Part shown: positions 34,477-44,884 of the stretch, piece by piece
How positions within the stretch are numbered: position 1 is the first letter of the stretch
How the letters are laid out: each line of letters begins with the position of its first letter
NCBI GenBank assembly: GCA_963699305.1
Contig: OY969431.1
Location: 2,232,001 to 2,296,000, forward strand
Length of the DNA stretch: 64,000 nucleotides
From: JBGQAS01 sp963699305
GTDB taxonomy: Bacteria > Chloroflexota > Anaerolineae > Anaerolineales > Anaerolineaceae
Direction: 5' to 3'
The notes under the pieces: model-generated
The model's database searches: none
Seen by the model: the letters and a program-made list of their open reading frames with translations, nothing else
Told to the model about the DNA's origin: nothing
Program-made: the position numbers and the translations under genes

Positions 34477-35013
34477 ATGCAAACAGAGATCATCATTGCA
34501 GGTTTTGGCGGACAGGGTGTGCTTTTTGCTGGTCAACTTCTGGCGTATGCCGGGCTTGATCAGGGAAAGGAAGTCACCTGGATTCCCTCGTATGGTCCTG
34601 AGATGCGAGGCGGCACAGCCAACTGCACCGTCATCATCGCCGATGAGGAAATTGGTTCTCCCATCGTGCGCGCTCCACAGGCAGTGATTGCTCTCAATCA
34701 GCCTTCGGTGGAAAAGTACGAATCTGTCGTCAAACCCGGTGGTGTGTTGGTGATCAACAAATCCATTGTCACGCGGAAGGTGACCCGTACAGATATCAAG
34801 GTTGTAGAAGTACCGGGAAATGACATTGCTGAAAAGATCGGTGACAAACGCATGACCAACATGGTCATGCTGGGTGGGTTACTGGCAAATTTGCCGGTGC
34901 TTTCATTAGAATCAATCGAGAAAGCGCTTAAGGAGCATTTACCGGAGCGACACCACAAATTACTGCCCTCCAATTACAAGGCATTACGCGAAGGTGCAAC
35001 GTATACAGTCTGA
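34477..35013 (+). CDS. 2-oxoacid:ferredoxin oxidoreductase, gamma subunit
   Basis: A 178-aa subunit of the POR gamma family: it opens with IIIAGFGGQGVLFAGQLLAYAG and contains SYGPEMRGGTANCTVI, the motif that orders the CoA and TPP sites at the subunit interface. GGAGG lies before the ATG. It completes the ferredoxin-alpha-beta-gamma operon of an anaerobic 2-oxoacid dehydrogenase substitute. Confidence 0.95.
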   Translation: MQTEIIIAGFGGQGVLFAGQLLAYAGLDQGKEVTWIPSYGPEMRGGTANCTVIIADEEIGSPIVRAPQAVIALNQPSVEKYESVVKPGGVLVINKSIVTRKVTRTDIKVVEVPGNDIAEKIGDKRMTNMVMLGGLLANLPVLSLESIEKALKEHLPERHHKLLPSNYKALREGATYTV

Positions 35014-35029
35014 TGAGTTAACTCGAGTC

Positions 35030-35065
35030 AACAACAGACCCTCCCGAGCGGGAGGGTCTGTTGTT
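35030..35065. terminator. Strong hairpin between convergent genes
   Basis: Perfect 16-bp stem (35030-35045 with 35050-35065) and GAGC loop, between the gamma-subunit gene and the convergent zinc-ribbon membrane protein. A T7 stretch lies 14 bp further right and an A-rich stretch next to the stem, so it likely serves both directions. Confidence 0.72.
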
Positions 35066-35075
35066 AAGAAAACCC

Positions 35076-35927
35076 CTATTTTTTTGGCAATAATTTTGTT
35101 AATTGATCCAGCAGCCCTTGCATACCCAGCGTATTGAGTAAATGGAAAGCATCTCCATAAGCAGCATTATTGAACTTGAAGGTAACATGGGTCGGGCTGA
35201 AGTTTGTGATGCTTGCAGCTCCTGCAATACGTTTGTTGCGCTCCTTGAGCGGGGCAGGTAGATTACGGCTGAGGATGGGATTAATGATGGCAAGTCCGAT
35301 CCCCCAGGCGATGGCACCGCCAATTAATCCCCCGCAAATGTATCCGCCCGCTTCACTTGTACCTGAATTTATCCCCAGAATGAAGATGATAACGAGTGCC
35401 AGGATGCCTATGGGCAGTGCATACAGGCTTGCGCGGTTATTCAGTTTTGTAAAAAATGCTTGGGTTTCGGTACATTTCTGGCACAAAGGGAAATCCAACG
35501 CGATGGAATACTGGTAATTTCCGGAGCGGTAAGAACTGCTTGTGTGAATCTTTCCGGTCCCACCCAATCGAGTTCCATTACACACCGGGCACGTACCTGG
35601 CATTTGGTATGTCTGGGTCCGCATGAGGGTTATGGATTTCGCTTCGACAGGGGGCATTCCAGCATTCAAATTGGGGTCATGCATCCATTCCTCGCCGGGT
35701 TTGATGGGAATAGGATTAGTAGGCGCAACTGCCTGTGTCGGAGGAATGGGTGGTATTTCAGCAGCCGGTGCAATAAACCTCCCCTCTGCCTGTGTGGCAG
35801 CTTCGGGGGTTAGTTCAGCTTGAACGGACGGTTCAACGGGTTTTGGCTCAACTATCGGTGCAGATGTGGAAGGGGGTGTGACGGGGTTGGATTCCATTGG
35901 GGTCGATTTAGTTTTACGTGGTGGCAT
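35076..35927 (-). CDS. Membrane protein with Pro-rich N-terminus and zinc-ribbon
   Basis: A 283-aa protein of unknown function. Residues 1-80 are Pro/Thr/Glu-rich and probably disordered; CPVCNGTRLGG and CQKC form a zinc-ribbon-like pair (about 105-150); two hydrophobic helices follow (about 170-215), the second Gly-rich (GGYICGGLIGGAIAWG); the C-terminal 70 residues are soluble with HVTFKFNNAAYGDAFH. The ATG at 35927 has AGGAG upstream and was preferred to the longer frame from 36053. Convergent with the oxidoreductase operon and divergent from greA; no functional link is evident. Confidence 0.7.
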   Translation of the reverse strand: MPPRKTKSTPMESNPVTPPSTSAPIVEPKPVEPSVQAELTPEAATQAEGRFIAPAAEIPPIPPTQAVAPTNPIPIKPGEEWMHDPNLNAGMPPVEAKSITLMRTQTYQMPGTCPVCNGTRLGGTGKIHTSSSYRSGNYQYSIALDFPLCQKCTETQAFFTKLNNRASLYALPIGILALVIIFILGINSGTSEAGGYICGGLIGGAIAWGIGLAIINPILSRNLPAPLKERNKRIAGAASITNFSPTHVTFKFNNAAYGDAFHLLNTLGMQGLLDQLTKLLPKK

Positions 35928-36155
35928 TAATTTTCTCCTCTTTATCATTCTATTGAAATACAAAAAACAGTCAAGAGAATAGGTGACCACAGCTTGCCTT
36001 TGGTCTAAAAATGTGATAATATAATCGCAACCTGCAACGCCCTCAAGGCGCATATTTTAATAAACCGCCCCGCTTGGAGTGGTTTTTATTTCCGAGTTAC
36101 TACGGGAATACCGCAGTGAGAGGGTAACAGAAGAGTTTTTAGGAGAAGAAAAGCT

Positions 36156-36617
36156 ATGCCACCAACATTCCTGACCCGCGAAGGCTTTCAAAAGCTGCAG
36201 GATGAGTTGGAGTTCCTGCGCACTCAAAAGCGTGAAGAGATCGCCAACCGCCTGCGTGAAGCCATGGAAGGCGGAGAATTGATCGAAAATGCCGAATACG
36301 AAGCTGCTAAAAACGAACAGGCTTTTGTAGAAGGGCGCATTAAGGAGCTGGAAGTGATCCTGGCTTCGGCGCGGATTATCGAGGAAAAGCCTAAAGCGGA
36401 AATAATCCAAGTGGGTTCGACCGTCTCCGTGAAAGAGGAAGGCAGCAAACCCGAGGAATACACCATCGTGGGAGCTGCGGAAGCCAATCCCGCCAAGGGA
36501 TTGATCTCCAACGAATCCCCATTGGGTAAGGCGATACTTGGGCACAAAGCGGGGGAGCGTGTGGAAGTGGATGCTCCTGCAGGAAAATTTATCGTGCAGA
36601 TTATGAAGCTGAAATAA
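36156..36617 (+). CDS. greA: Transcription elongation factor GreA
   Basis: A 153-aa protein of normal GreA length. The N-terminal coiled coil carries the acidic tip GELIENAEYEAAKNE (residues about 40-54), which inserts into the RNA polymerase secondary channel and stimulates cleavage of backtracked RNA. The C-terminal FKBP-like domain shows EEYTIVGAAEANP, ISNESPLGKAILG and HKAGERVEV. AGGAG lies before the ATG. It precedes lysS with a terminator between, a gene order seen in several bacterial phyla. Confidence 0.97.
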   Translation: MPPTFLTREGFQKLQDELEFLRTQKREEIANRLREAMEGGELIENAEYEAAKNEQAFVEGRIKELEVILASARIIEEKPKAEIIQVGSTVSVKEEGSKPEEYTIVGAAEANPAKGLISNESPLGKAILGHKAGERVEVDAPAGKFIVQIMKLK

Positions 36618-36633
36618 AACACAAGATCATTTT

Positions 36634-36664
36634 CTCGCCAAGTGAAACCTTGGCGAGTTTTTTT
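36634..36664 (+). terminator. Rho-independent terminator after greA
   Basis: Nine-bp stem CTCGCCAAG/CTTGGCGAG (36634-36642, 36649-36657), 6-nt loop and a T7 run. Confidence 0.92.
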
Positions 36665-36723
36665 ATCCTTTTACTTGTTATAATGTCATTGCCCTTCGGG
36701 AAATTTTTTTAAGGAAAAGTCTT

Positions 36724-38239
36724 ATGGAACACTCTGAGCTTGAAAAGATCCGTTTACATAAAGCCGAACAGCTTCGTGCTGCCGGGTTGGAACCGTACCC
36801 CACCCGTGCTCATGTTACCCACACAACCCAGGCTGCCGATTAAAGAGTTTGAGTCTGCTGAAAAGGATGGTAAGAACGTAGAGGTGCATGTAGCGGGCAG
36901 GTTGCGCGCCATGCGTCCGATGGGCAAACTGACCTTTGCCCACATCGAGGATGGCACAGGTCGCCTGCAATTATTCCTACGCATAAACGAATTGGGCGAA
37001 GAGAAGATGAAACTTTTCGAAGAGAAATTCGACCTGGGTGATTTCGTCCAGGCAACCGGCACCATGATGCGCACCCGCTCAGGTGAAATTACCGTTCAAG
37101 TTTCAGATTACTCAATGCTTGCCAAGGGGATCACTCCACTGCCTGCTGCCAAGGATGAGGTGGTGGATGGCGAGGTGGTCAGGCATGCCACCTTGAATGA
37201 CCCCGAAACCCGCTTCCGCCAGCGGTATGCCGATCTGGCAGTCAATACCGAAGTCCGACATACATTCAAAACACGCGCGGCGGTTGTTTCAGCGCTGCGC
37301 CGGTTCCTGGATGCGCGCGGTTTCCTGGAAGTGGAAACACCCATCCTTCAACCTCTGTACGGTGGCGCTGCTGCAAAACCTTTTATCACGCATCACAACC
37401 AATTGCATCAGGATCTTTACCTGCGTATATCGTTCGAACTGTATCTAAAACGCCTGCTAGTGGGTGGTTTGGACCGTGTCTACGAAATTGGTCGCGATTT
37501 CCGCAATGAGGGCGTTTCATTTAAGCATAATCCTGAATTCACCCAATTGGAGTATTACCAGGCATACGCTGATTATCTGCAGATCATGGCGCAAACCGAG
37601 GAAATGATTGCCTATGTTGCCGACCAGGTGCTGGGTAAACGCATCATCACTTTCGAGGGAGTGGAGATTGATCTGAATCCACCCTGGAAACGTGTTGAAC
37701 TGCGTCAGGGGATCATCGAAAAAACCGGCATCGATATCAATGAACACCCCGATGCTCCAGGATTGGAAAAGGCCATGTCAAAACAGGGCTTGAAGTTCAA
37801 ACTTGGATCACCGCGCGGGAAGTTAATTGAAGGCATTCTGGGGGATTATCTGGAGCCTTCCTTTGTTCAGCCAACTTTCGTCTTTGATTACCCACGCGAT
37901 ATCTCTCCACTGGCGAAGAACAAGCCCGGCGATCCGAGTACTGTGGAACGTTTTGAAGGATACATAGGTGGGATGGAATTGTGCAATGCTTTCACCGAAC
38001 TTAATGATCCATTGGAACAGGAAAAACGATTCAGCGAGATGGGTCGGGCATTTGCTGACGATGACGTGGACCGCCACCCCATGGATGATGATTACCTTCA
38101 GGCAATGTCCTATGGCATGCCTCCCAATGGAGGTTTTGGCATGGGCGTAGACCGCCTTGCGATGTTAATCACGGGACAGCGTTCCATCCGTGAAGTGATC
38201 TTATTCCCTCACCTGCGTGAAAAGGAAGAGAAAGAATAA
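36724..38239 (+). CDS. lysS: Lysyl-tRNA synthetase, class II (one frame break)
   Basis: Charges tRNA-Lys with lysine; about 504 residues, normal for the family. The ATG at 36724 opens MEHSELEKIRLHKAEQLRAA and runs to QAAD before a stop; one extra base near 36832-36840 then shifts to the frame IKEFESAEKDGK that continues to the end. The OB-fold anticodon domain (RLRAMRPMGKLTFAHIEDG) is followed by class II motif 1 (FLEVETPILQP), motif 2 (YEIGRDFRNEGVSFKHNPEF) and motif 3 (GFGMGVDRLAMLI). Because the gene is essential, the break is most probably a sequence error. Confidence 0.95.
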
Positions 38240-38241
38240 TA

Positions 38242-38273
38242 TTAAACGGGCGGTTTTGAGCTGCCTGTTTTAA
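38242..38273 (+). terminator. Putative terminator after lysS
   Basis: Imperfect stem of about 12 bp including G-T pairs (38242-38253 with 38261-38273), 7-nt loop and a short T4 run. Confidence 0.5.
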
Positions 38274-38399
38274 TGAAATAATCCTGCAATCCTTTGTTAT
38301 TGCACTTTTGAATTATTGCCTATATAATATCACAGGCTGGAAAACCGTCCGGTTCTGGCTTTGTTTGTATATTTAATTATTGGTTTCTGAGGAGAGAGC

Positions 38400-41300
38400 A
38401 TGCAGAGTCGACCACACACGCCGCCATTAACATGGTTGATTGATCTGAAGTCACTTCAATTTCATGGAATGCTCCCTAAAGCAAGACGAATATCTCTTTC
38501 ATTGATAGCCGCGATTGCACTGTTGATAGGACTCTTCCCGCCGCTATCCACAGTCGGGGCGGCTGAACAGTTGACCATTACTCCTATTACATGGAATGTG
38601 GTTGGGTTGGACTCAAACAATGTATTTGTTGGTCCCAATATGTTCCCGGTTGGCGTGCGGGTGTGTAATGACAGCTCAACTACGACTGCCAATAACGTAC
38701 GTTCCGCCTTCCATTGGGAAACTACGGATACCTACATCAACCTCCGCCCAGGTTCACTTTCTGACTATACTGGTGCAAATGCGGTGACTACCCTAGCTCC
38801 TGGAGCATGCCATGATTTTTATTATGAAGTGGAAGTCACCCGCAATTCATCCGCATATGACCACACAGCCAGGTATTACATTTCAGCAGTTTCCAATGAA
38901 TTCGCTGAAGTCAGCACCCCGCGTCCCCGCGAACTCTATGTGGAACATTTGATTTCCCAAAGCCGCAACTCCACAACCCAGGTTGACCTTTGGAATGGTT
39001 CGAGTTGGCAAACCATTCCAGCAGGCGGCACCATGAGCCTGATGGTGGGAAATACATATAAGATCAAGCTCTTTGGCTTCACCGCAACCAATGGCTACGA
39101 GCAGATCGAGAATTACATAAACTTTCCTAACACCATCTTTAAAGTGAATGGCGTGGCGACCACCTACTCAGCCAAGCCAACTCCAGCGACCGACCCTTGG
39201 TGGGCTAGCAAGGTCTATGCGGATGGCTGCAGTTGGGTAAATGATCCTACTTCGCTTAACTACCGCTCCTGCACCGGTGTAGGCAAGTATGGTGGCAATG
39301 TCACTGTGGAATATGATGTGACCATAATCGGGGGTGCGGGAACCACTAAAGATCTCTCCAACCTGATCTATGATTTTTCTGGCAGCAGCTACCATTACAA
39401 CGCCGACTTCGCTTTTCAAACGCGCTTCGCTAGCATAGTGGATGCTACCATCGAAAAATCGTTCTCACCCAAATCCATTGTGCCGACCGCACCGGGTAAT
39501 ACTTCTACCCTGACCTTCACCATACGCAATCCGGGCACAGCTGCGTTGAGTAATTTAAATTTCACCGATACCCTTCCTTCGAATGTAACGATCGCCAACC
39601 CAAATGGCCTTGTGAACAACTGCGGAGGGTCGGTAACAGCAACTGCCGGAACACGGTTGATCAGCTTGAGCAACGGTTCACTGGCGGGAGCTTCCTGCAC
39701 GATCTCTGTCACTGTGACCTCATCCACTGTAGGAAATTATTTAAACACATCCGAACATCTTTTCGTGGGATCGTGTGACACGAACAGCTTTGCAACCGAT
39801 ACGTTGGTGGTTTCAAGCTCGCCATTACCACCTTCCACCTGTTCACCGAGTACGATCATTGCGCAATTTAATTTTGCCACGAACCTGATATCCACCCATG
39901 TGTCCGATGTAAGCTTTGCCACCATCACCGGTGTACCGGTTGGTACCGGAACGTTCAATTGGGATGGCACTTTTGGCAATCCGCTGGGTTCGTACACAGG
40001 TACATACTGGCAGGTCAATGGCAATGCAACCCCACCCACTCCTCCGAATCCAGCAACATATTACATGATCGATCTTGACACGTCCAATTACGGGGGAGTG
40101 CAGTTGAACTTCCAATATTATATGACCGGGGGAGATTGGGCAGCTCCGGGGAATAATTACATGTATGTGTATTCGGATGCTGACTCTACAAGTGGACCAA
40201 CTTGGACAAATGGCCAGGCGACCCAACCACCCAACAAAGGAAATTGGTACTCGTTGGCATATACAGCACCCACAACTGGTGTTACGCGAACCCGTTTCTT
40301 CATAAGCGCAGCAGGGGCAAAGAACAATCCTCAAAATTCTCCTTTAAGCATCGATAACGTCATCATCACTGGCTGCCCTCGGCCGGATCCCCCGGTCATT
40401 GCCAAGTCATTCGGTGCTACCAGCATCCTGACAAGCGCTTCAACCAGCTTGCGATTCAACATAACGAATCCAACCGCCACCACATTAAACGGTATCAATT
40501 TTACGGATACACTGCCTGCAGGATTGACGGTGGGGAACACCAGTCAGTCGAACGTGTGTGGGACTGGATCAACACTCACTACAACGTCTCCCCAGACGAT
40601 CAGCCTGAGCGGTGGGACTCTTTTAGCTGGTGCCTCCTGCACGATGACGGTCACAGTGACGGGCGATACCGCAGGTCTGAAAAATAACTCGGTGACGGTC
40701 TATTCCACCAATGGTGGGACGGGCAATACCGCTACTGCTTCCATTCTGGTGAGAGCTCCTTCTTACTCTTTGAATTTCATTAAGCAAGTGGGGCCAACAG
40801 CAAGTGGTCCGTGGTCGAATCTGCTTTTAGCGGATGTGAATGACCCGGTACACTACCGATTCATTGTGGAGAATACAGGTGAGGGCAATCTTACAAATGT
40901 GACAGCCACCGATAATACAGTCAATATCGCTAACTGTACCTGGCGGGACGAGAACGGTGTGGCATTCCCGGATACGGACCCAAGCGGTTCGATCTACGCT
41001 TTCACTTTGCCTCAAGCCGACCTGCTGGACAATGGCCATATTGCATATTGCGTTTACAGTTCCGTTCTAGCTGCTGCCGGAATGCGTGAAAATACAGCCA
41101 CTGTCGATAGCAACGAAACCCCGACGGATTCCGATAATGCATATTATGCAACGACCAGCCTGACCATTGTAAAAGATGCCGTTCCCAACGATGCGCAGAA
41201 CTTCACATACTCGGGTTCTGGACCTGCCGGATACAACTTCGGCGGTGGATTTAGCCTGGACGACGATGCGGATGGCACCCTTCCCAATTCCCGCACGTTT

Positions 41301-43967
41301 ACCAAACTGGTTCCAGGTTCCTATTCACTTTCAGAAGGAGCGCTCCCTTCAGGCTGGACATTATCAAGCCTTGTGTGTACTGATCCCGATGGAGGTTCCA
41401 GTGTCAATCTAGGAACCAGAACAGCCACCATCGATATTGACCCGGGTGAAAGTATCACGTGTACCTATACGAACTCGAAATCCGGCAGTATTGTCATCAT
41501 TGAAGATTCTATTCCCAATGATGCACAAGACTTTTCATATACAGGCACAGGCCCTTCCGGATATAACTTTGGAGGTGGATTCAGCCTGGACGATGATGCA
41601 GATCCGACACTCCCGAACACGCGGACTTTCGCAGACCTTGCTGTCGGCACATACACGCTATCTGAAGGTGCGTTACCCGCTAATTGGAACCTGACCAACC
41701 TGGTATGTGTGGATCCTGATAGTGGATCATCCATTAATCTTGGTACACGCACCGCTACCATCGATGTGGATGCGGGGGAAACAATCACCTGCACTTATAC
41801 CAACACGAAGAATGGGACGATTGTGGTGGACAAGGTGACCGTGCCCACCGGCGATACGCAAAGCTTTAACTTTGATGCGGTTGGAGGGGCGTATGCTGAT
41901 TTCAGTCTAACAGATGCTGCTGCACCGAACAGTCAAAGTTTGGCGCCTGGGGCTTATTCGGTAAGTGAAACGGTTCCAACAGGGTGGACGCTTACCAATT
42001 CCACGTGTGTTAGTTCCATTGGTGATACGGAGTCTGCTGCCAGTATCGAGCTGGATGCGGGTGAGACGGTGACTTGCACTTTTACGGATACAAAACTGGG
42101 GACGATTATTATCATTGAAGATTCGATACCGAACGATGCTCAGGATTTTAGCTATTCCGGTTCTGGTCCTTCTGGATATGACTTTGGTGGCGGGTTTAAT
42201 CTGGACGATGATGCGGATCCAACACTCCCGAACACGCGGACATTCTCCAACCTTGCTTTGGGCTCGTACACACTAACAGAAGTTGCGATGCCAGTGGGCT
42301 GGCTCTTCACTAATCTGGTGTGCGTTGATCCGGATAGTGGAACGACAGTGGATCTGGTTACCCGCACAGCCACGATCGATATTGATGCAGGTGAGACAGT
42401 GACCTGTACCTATACCAATACAATGAAGGGCACACCTGTCTTGACCACCACCGCTGCCACTCCTGTGACAATTGGGACAAACATTAATGATGTTGCACAT
42501 CTCAGTGGTGGACTCGGAATATTAAGTGGAACAATCTCTTTTGAGGTCTTTGCTCCTTCAGATCCTACATGCAGTATACCTATTTCAGTAACCGGAGGAG
42601 TTGTTAACGGAGCGGGGGATTATACATCTGCAAATTATTTGACGACAGGTACCGGAGATTATCGATGGCGTGCTTACTATTCAGGAGATGCGAACAATAA
42701 CCCGGTTTCTACAGCCTGCAACGATGCGGGTGAGACTTCAATTGTTAATAAGGCGAGTCCGACTATCAGCACTACGCCAAGTGCGGGTGGGGTTATTGGT
42801 GTAACCTTGAACGACACTGCAACCTTGGCTGGTGGATACAGCCCAACGGGGAGTGTAACCTTCCGGTTGTATGCTCCGTCCGATCCAACCTGTTCAGGAG
42901 CAGCGGTCTATATCGATACTGATGCTGTTGCACCGTACGCCACATCAAGTGGTTATGTGAGTGATGCCTTGGGTACATGGAACTGGACAGCCAGTTATAG
43001 CGGAGATTCGAATAATAACCCTTCCACCAGCGGTTGTACTTTGGAACAAGTAGTTATATCTGGAATTCCATCGCTGAATGTAGCGAAGAGTTCAACGACG
43101 ACCTCGGTCTCGAATGCGGGGCAGGTGGTGCCGTATGTTTTCAGCGTTCACAACATTGGCAACATGACCCTGAGCGGGATCACAGTGACGGATCTCAATT
43201 GCTCGGTTGTACCGACCTATCAAAGTGGAGATACCAATTCAGACAGCAAACTGCAGACGACCGAGACGTGGATCTACACCTGCAGCCACACAGTGACGCA
43301 GGCGGAGATCGATGCAGATGGGGACCTATCCAATATAGTGACAGCCGACTCGGTGGAATCTGCCCCGGACACCGATACAAAGAATATTCCGATCTCGCAG
43401 AATCCGGCGATCCATGTAGCGAAGAGTTCAACGACGACCTCGGTCTCGAATGCGGGGCAGGTGGTGCCGTATGTCTTCAGCGTTCACAACATTGGCAACA
43501 TGACCCTGAGCGGGATCACGGTGACGGACCCGAAGTGTGATGCAGCGCCGGTGTATGGTTCCGGTGACGGGAACACAGACAGCAAACTGCAAACGACCGA
43601 GACGTGGGTCTACACCTGTTCGTACACAGTGACGCAGGCGGAGATCGATGCAGATGGGAATCTATCCAATACGGTGACGGCGGACTCAACGGAGAGCGGA
43701 CCGGACACAGATGTACATGCGATACCGATCTCGCAGAATCCGGCGATCCATGTAGCGAAGAGTTCAACGACGACCTCGGTCTCGAATGCGGGGCAGGTGG
43801 TGCCGTATGTCTTCAGCGTTCACAACATTGGCAACATGACCCTGAGCGGGATCACGGTGACGGACCCGAAATGTGATGCAGCGCCGGTGTATGGGGTGGG
43901 TGACACGAACACAACAGCCAGTTGGAGGACACGGAGACGTGGGTCTACACCTGCAGCCACACAGTGA
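38400..43967 (+). CDS. Giant DUF11-type surface protein with sortase, N-terminal part
   Basis: N-terminal 1850 residues of a secreted protein that in the true frame runs to 49292 (about 3630 residues). ATG follows GAGGAGAG. Signal peptide: about 1-55 (LSLIAAIALLIGLFPPLSTVGAAE). Then an N-terminal beta-rich domain, DUF11-type domains (KSFSPKSIVPTAPGN...FTDTLPSNV and KSFGATSILTSASTS), a C-type jelly-roll-like insert with FNWDGTFGNPLG, four prealbumin-like repeats of about 110 residues (each with SIPNDAQ...YNFGGGFSLDDDAD), two Ig-like repeats (STTPSAGGVIG, TFRLYAPSDPTCSG) and the first three copies of the 112-aa repeat. Such proteins form long stalks on the cell surface. A missing base near 43908-43915 ends the frame. 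Confidence 0.88.
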   Translation: MQSRPHTPPLTWLIDLKSLQFHGMLPKARRISLSLIAAIALLIGLFPPLSTVGAAEQLTITPITWNVVGLDSNNVFVGPNMFPVGVRVCNDSSTTTANNVRSAFHWETTDTYINLRPGSLSDYTGANAVTTLAPGACHDFYYEVEVTRNSSAYDHTARYYISAVSNEFAEVSTPRPRELYVEHLISQSRNSTTQVDLWNGSSWQTIPAGGTMSLMVGNTYKIKLFGFTATNGYEQIENYINFPNTIFKVNGVATTYSAKPTPATDPWWASKVYADGCSWVNDPTSLNYRSCTGVGKYGGNVTVEYDVTIIGGAGTTKDLSNLIYDFSGSSYHYNADFAFQTRFASIVDATIEKSFSPKSIVPTAPGNTSTLTFTIRNPGTAALSNLNFTDTLPSNVTIANPNGLVNNCGGSVTATAGTRLISLSNGSLAGASCTISVTVTSSTVGNYLNTSEHLFVGSCDTNSFATDTLVVSSSPLPPSTCSPSTIIAQFNFATNLISTHVSDVSFATITGVPVGTGTFNWDGTFGNPLGSYTGTYWQVNGNATPPTPPNPATYYMIDLDTSNYGGVQLNFQYYMTGGDWAAPGNNYMYVYSDADSTSGPTWTNGQATQPPNKGNWYSLAYTAPTTGVTRTRFFISAAGAKNNPQNSPLSIDNVIITGCPRPDPPVIAKSFGATSILTSASTSLRFNITNPTATTLNGINFTDTLPAGLTVGNTSQSNVCGTGSTLTTTSPQTISLSGGTLLAGASCTMTVTVTGDTAGLKNNSVTVYSTNGGTGNTATASILVRAPSYSLNFIKQVGPTASGPWSNLLLADVNDPVHYRFIVENTGEGNLTNVTATDNTVNIANCTWRDENGVAFPDTDPSGSIYAFTLPQADLLDNGHIAYCVYSSVLAAAGMRENTATVDSNETPTDSDNAYYATTSLTIVKDAVPNDAQNFTYSGSGPAGYNFGGGFSLDDDADGTLPNSRTFTKLVPGSYSLSEGALPSGWTLSSLVCTDPDGGSSVNLGTRTATIDIDPGESITCTYTNSKSGSIVIIEDSIPNDAQDFSYTGTGPSGYNFGGGFSLDDDADPTLPNTRTFADLAVGTYTLSEGALPANWNLTNLVCVDPDSGSSINLGTRTATIDVDAGETITCTYTNTKNGTIVVDKVTVPTGDTQSFNFDAVGGAYADFSLTDAAAPNSQSLAPGAYSVSETVPTGWTLTNSTCVSSIGDTESAASIELDAGETVTCTFTDTKLGTIIIIEDSIPNDAQDFSYSGSGPSGYDFGGGFNLDDDADPTLPNTRTFSNLALGSYTLTEVAMPVGWLFTNLVCVDPDSGTTVDLVTRTATIDIDAGETVTCTYTNTMKGTPVLTTTAATPVTIGTNINDVAHLSGGLGILSGTISFEVFAPSDPTCSIPISVTGGVVNGAGDYTSANYLTTGTGDYRWRAYYSGDANNNPVSTACNDAGETSIVNKASPTISTTPSAGGVIGVTLNDTATLAGGYSPTGSVTFRLYAPSDPTCSGAAVYIDTDAVAPYATSSGYVSDALGTWNWTASYSGDSNNNPSTSGCTLEQVVISGIPSLNVAKSSTTTSVSNAGQVVPYVFSVHNIGNMTLSGITVTDLNCSVVPTYQSGDTNSDSKLQTTETWIYTCSHTVTQAEIDADGDLSNIVTADSVESAPDTDTKNIPISQNPAIHVAKSSTTTSVSNAGQVVPYVFSVHNIGNMTLSGITVTDPKCDAAPVYGSGDGNTDSKLQTTETWVYTCSYTVTQAEIDADGNLSNTVTADSTESGPDTDVHAIPISQNPAIHVAKSSTTTSVSNAGQVVPYVFSVHNIGNMTLSGITVTDPKCDAAPVYGVGDTNTTASWRTRRRGSTPAATQ

Positions 43968-44884
43968 CGCAGGCGGAGATCGATGCAGATGGGGACCTAT
44001 CCAATATAGTGACAGCCGACTCGGTGGAATCTGCCCCGGACACCGATACAAAGAATATTCCGATCTCGCAGAATCCGGCGATCCATGTAGCGAAGAGTTC
44101 AACGACGACCTCGGTCTCGAATGCGGGGCAGGTGGTGCCGTATGTCTTCAGCGTTCACAACATTGGCAACATGACCCTGAGCGGGATCACGGTGACGGAC
44201 CCGAAATGTGATGCAGCGCCGGTGTATGGGAGTGGGGACACGAACACCAACAGCCAGTTGGAGGTCACGGAGACGTGGGTCTACACCTGCAACCACACAG
44301 TGACGCAGGCGGAGATCGATGCAGATGGGGACCTATCCAATATAGTGACAGCCGACTCGGTGGAATCTGCCCCGGACACCGATACAAAGAATATTCCGAT
44401 CTCGCAGAACCCGGCGATCCATGTAGCGAAGAGTTCAACGACGACCTCGGTCTCGAATGCGGGGCAGGTGGTGCCGTATGTCTTCAGCGTTCACAACATT
44501 GGCAACATGACCCTGAGCGGGATCACGGTGACGGATCCCAATTGTCGAGTTGCGCCGGCGTATCAAAGTGGGGATACCAAATCAGACAGCAAACTGCAGA
44601 CGACCGAGACCTGGACTCTATACCTGCAGCCACACAGTGACGCAGGCGGAGATCGATGCAGATGGGAATCTATCCAATACGGTGACGGCGGACTCAACGG
44701 AGAGCGGACCGGACACAGATGTACATGCGATACCGATCTCGCAGAATCCGGCGATCCACGTAGCGAAGAGTTCGACGACGGTGAATATCAATGCCGCGGG
44801 GCAGGTGGTGCCGTATGTCTTCAGCGTTCACAACATTGGCAACATGACCCTGAGCGGGATCACGGTGACGGACCCGAAATGTGA
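43922..44884 (+). CDS. Giant surface protein, repeat segment 2 (frame-disrupted)
   Basis: Continues the repeat domains of the protein begun at 38400 after a one-base loss. It is in register from about 43916 to 44616 (part of copy 3, copies 4 and most of 5); beyond an inserted T at about 44615-44618 the frame is no longer the protein's own. Not a separate gene. Confidence 0.6.
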   Translation: MEDTETWVYTCSHTVTQAEIDADGDLSNIVTADSVESAPDTDTKNIPISQNPAIHVAKSSTTTSVSNAGQVVPYVFSVHNIGNMTLSGITVTDPKCDAAPVYGSGDTNTNSQLEVTETWVYTCNHTVTQAEIDADGDLSNIVTADSVESAPDTDTKNIPISQNPAIHVAKSSTTTSVSNAGQVVPYVFSVHNIGNMTLSGITVTDPNCRVAPAYQSGDTKSDSKLQTTETWTLYLQPHSDAGGDRCRWESIQYGDGGLNGERTGHRCTCDTDLAESGDPRSEEFDDGEYQCRGAGGAVCLQRSQHWQHDPERDHGDGPEM